The notes below the pieces were generated by a model, which worked only from the letters and a program-made list of their open reading frames with translations, did not search any database and was not told where the DNA came from. From an uncultured beta proteobacterium (GTDB lineage Bacteria; Pseudomonadota; Gammaproteobacteria; Burkholderiales; Rhodocyclaceae), in the NCBI GenBank assembly GCA_903933395.1, contig CAIZKA010000189.1, positions 1 to 7,535 on the forward strand: DNA of 7,535 nucleotides, read 5' to 3'. This document shows positions 6,377 through 7,535 of the stretch, piece by piece; within the stretch, counting starts at the first letter, position 1, and each line of letters begins with the position of its first letter. The position numbers and the translations under genes are program-made.

Positions 6377-6997
6377 ATGAAATTCGTGTTTGCATTTATC
6401 AGCGGCCTGCTGATTTCCGCGACGGCCCTGGCTCAGGAAGTCGCGCCCGATGTTATGGTCAAGTCGGTTACCAATGAGGTACTCGACATTGTTCGCAAGG
6501 ACAAGGATATCCAGTCCGGCAACACCAAAAAGGCCATCGATCTGGTCGAGTCCAAGGTACTGCCGAACTTCAACTTCACGCGCATGACCCAACTGGCAAT
6601 GGCTCGCGATTGGCGGCAGGCCAGCGCGGTGCAGCAGAAGACCCTGACCGAGGAGTTTCACACGCTGCTGGTGCGCACCTATGCCAAGGCCCTGACCGAG
6701 TACAAGAATCAGACCGTCGAGTACAAGCCCTTCTCGCTCAAGGCCGGAGAGACCGACGTCAGGGTTCGTACCGAAATCAAGCAGGCGGGAGCCGGCAAGA
6801 ATATCGAACTGGATTACTGGCTTGAAAAGTCGGCTACCGGCTGGAAGGTTTACGACATCGAAGTCGGCGGCATCAGCATCGTCACCAACTACCGCGATTC
6901 CTTTGCGTCCGAGGTAAGGAACAACGGTATCGACGGCCTGATCAAGTTGCTGCAGACGAAGAACAAGTCAGGCGACACGGCTCCGGTAAAAAAATGA
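6377..6997 (+). CDS. mlaC: MlaC, periplasmic phospholipid carrier
   Basis: A 206-residue secreted protein (E. coli MlaC about 211). A Sec signal peptide spans residues 1-19 with an ALA cleavage motif before Q20. The mature protein matches the MlaC/Ttg2D family: an N-terminal helical part with NFNFTRMTQLAMARDWRQA and LVRTYAKALTEYKNQTVEY, then a beta-sheet region with YWLEKSATGWKVYDIEVGGISIVTNYR, the last typical of the family (VxDVxVxGVSLVxNYR). MlaC holds a lipid in a hydrophobic pocket and shuttles it between MlaA and MlaFEDB. The ATG at 6377 is preceded by a CAGGAAA Shine-Dalgarno at 6364-6370. It begins 53 bp after mlaA. Its TGA stop overlaps an ATG of a 12-codon out-of-frame mini-ORF that leads toward mlaB. 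Confidence 0.95.
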   Translation: MKFVFAFISGLLISATALAQEVAPDVMVKSVTNEVLDIVRKDKDIQSGNTKKAIDLVESKVLPNFNFTRMTQLAMARDWRQASAVQQKTLTEEFHTLLVRTYAKALTEYKNQTVEYKPFSLKAGETDVRVRTEIKQAGAGKNIELDYWLEKSATGWKVYDIEVGGISIVTNYRDSFASEVRNNGIDGLIKLLQTKNKSGDTAPVKK

Positions 6998-7032
6998 GCG
7001 CCCTTCGTCAGTTGTATTTGACTGCCGCGTAA
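6994..7032 (+). other. 12-codon mini-ORF bridging mlaC and mlaB
   Basis: An ATG overlapping the mlaC stop (ATGA) opens a 12-residue frame, MSALRQLYLTAA, that ends with TAA at 7030-7032, fourteen bases before the mlaB ATG. No strong Shine-Dalgarno stands before the mini-ORF or mlaB. It may pass terminating ribosomes on to mlaB by reinitiation, or it may be chance. No function for the peptide is claimed. Confidence 0.25.
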
Positions 7033-7046
7033 GCAAGCTTCGCCTC

Positions 7047-7334
7047 ATGATTCGCGTTACCGGTGATTGCGCCGAGGTGTCGGGCCCGATGACCCTGTCG
7101 GGCGCAACAGCACTGCTTGCCGAGGGTGAAGCGGCTATTGCAGCCAACGCTTCGGCATTCGATCTCGCCGCAGTCACCGAAATGGATTCTTCCTGCCTTG
7201 CCGTGGTTTTCGGCTGGACGCGGGCGGCAAATGCGGCGGGGAAAACGCTGCGTCTCCTGAACCTGCCGCAGAGTCTGTTGAGCCTCGCCGCCGTCTACGG
7301 CGTTGCAGATCTTCTCCCGCAGCACAAGCTCTGA
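7047..7334 (+). CDS. mlaB: MlaB, STAS-domain subunit of the Mla transporter
   Basis: A 95-residue cytoplasmic protein made of a single STAS domain (E. coli MlaB about 97). It starts with a short beta strand and the VSGPMTL turn (residues 11-17) and carries the STAS core motif DLAAVTEMDSSCLAVV (39-54), in which D47-S48 occupy the position of the Asp-Thr/Ser pair important in MlaB function. MlaB binds MlaF and is needed for complex assembly and ATPase activity. Sequence similarity of STAS domains is low, so the assignment rests heavily on its place right after mlaC. The ATG at 7047 has only a poor Shine-Dalgarno; no better start is seen in frame between the mlaC end and this ATG, so translation probably depends on coupling. 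Confidence 0.88.
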   Translation: MIRVTGDCAEVSGPMTLSGATALLAEGEAAIAANASAFDLAAVTEMDSSCLAVVFGWTRAANAAGKTLRLLNLPQSLLSLAAVYGVADLLPQHKL

Positions 7335-7335
7335 C

Positions 7336-7354
7336 CGCAACCTTCGGGTTGGCG
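7336..7354 (+). promoter_or_regulatory. UUCG-tetraloop hairpin over the start of the next ABC gene
   Basis: CAACC (7338-7342), loop TTCG (7343-7346), GGTTG (7347-7351) make a perfect five-base-pair stem closed by the highly stable C(UUCG)G tetraloop. With G7352 bulged, two more pairs (7336-7337 with 7353-7354) extend it. It lies between the mlaB stop and the ATG at 7357 and covers the only G-rich ribosome-binding candidate. There is no following T-run, so it is not a standard terminator. It may tune translation or stabilise an mRNA end. Confidence 0.35.
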
Positions 7355-7356
7355 CA

Positions 7357-7535
7357 ATGTCCGCTGCGATCCGCATTCAGCAGGTCTCCAAGTACTTTGG
7401 CAGCACCCGGGCACTGGACCGGGTCGATCTTGAGGTCGAGCCGGGGGAATTCTTTGGTTTGCTTGGCCCCAATGGCGCAGGCAAGACAACCCTGATTTCA
7501 GCTCTGGCCGGATTGGTCCGCGCCGATGCCGGCAG
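7357..7535 (+). CDS. ABC transporter ATP-binding protein, 5' part only (YadG-like)
   Basis: The reading frame starts with ATG 7357 and runs off the window after 59 complete codons plus two bases. The visible protein begins MSAAIRIQQVSKYFGSTRALDRVDLEVEPGEFFGLLGPNGAGKTTL: a canonical ABC ATPase N-terminus with an aromatic Y13/F14 near the A-loop position and Walker A GPNGAGKT at residues 37-44. The LLGPNGAGKTT form is typical of ABC-2 type exporters such as YadG. It follows mlaB by 22 bp on the same strand and may be co-transcribed. From known synteny in betaproteobacteria I expect an ABC-2 permease (YadH-like) next, often followed by bolA and murA. The substrate is unknown. Confidence 0.9.
   Translation, partial: MSAAIRIQQVSKYFGSTRALDRVDLEVEPGEFFGLLGPNGAGKTTLISALAGLVRADAG

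Overview
The window is GC-rich chromosomal DNA from a Gram-negative (double-membrane) bacterium, most likely a betaproteobacterium. The support is a complete phospholipid-trafficking (Mla) operon in the order F-E-D-A-C-B, with the lipoprotein gene mlaA inside the operon and a second ABC transporter gene directly after mlaB. As I recall it, this is the usual betaproteobacterial layout; in E. coli mlaA lies elsewhere. I cannot name the genus; a Rhodocyclales-like organism is only a guess.

Layout. Positions 1-76 hold no supported gene, only a weak promoter-like pair pointing out of the window. Positions 77-3206 hold two minus-strand genes that probably form one transcription unit, read from right to left. 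The first is a sigma-54-dependent response regulator (receiver, AAA+ with GAFTGA, Fis-type helix-turn-helix; TTG start). After 28 bp comes an ExeA/MshM-type AAA ATPase joined through one membrane helix and a long Pro/Ala linker to a SPOR-like cell-wall-binding domain. Positions 3207-3386 are a divergent regulatory region with a good extended -10 element for the mla operon. From about 3387 to 7334 the plus strand carries mlaF, mlaE, mlaD, mlaA, mlaC and mlaB with overlaps or short gaps. From 7357 to the window end is the 5' part of an ABC ATPase gene.

How the genes work together. MlaF (ATPase), MlaE (permease), MlaD (hexameric MCE ring) and MlaB (STAS) form the inner-membrane MlaFEDB complex. 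MlaC is the periplasmic lipid shuttle, and MlaA is the outer-membrane lipoprotein that removes misplaced phospholipids from the outer leaflet. All six components are present and look intact, so the pathway should be functional. The divergent pair looks like a regulator plus an envelope-anchored ATPase that may act in pilus, secretion or cell-wall processes. No partner histidine kinase or target operon is visible.

The mla part is ordinary. The less explained part is the regulator/ATPase-SPOR pair. Smaller points of interest are a possible leaderless mla transcript, two out-of-frame mini-ORFs at gene junctions, and RNA hairpins over two translation starts.
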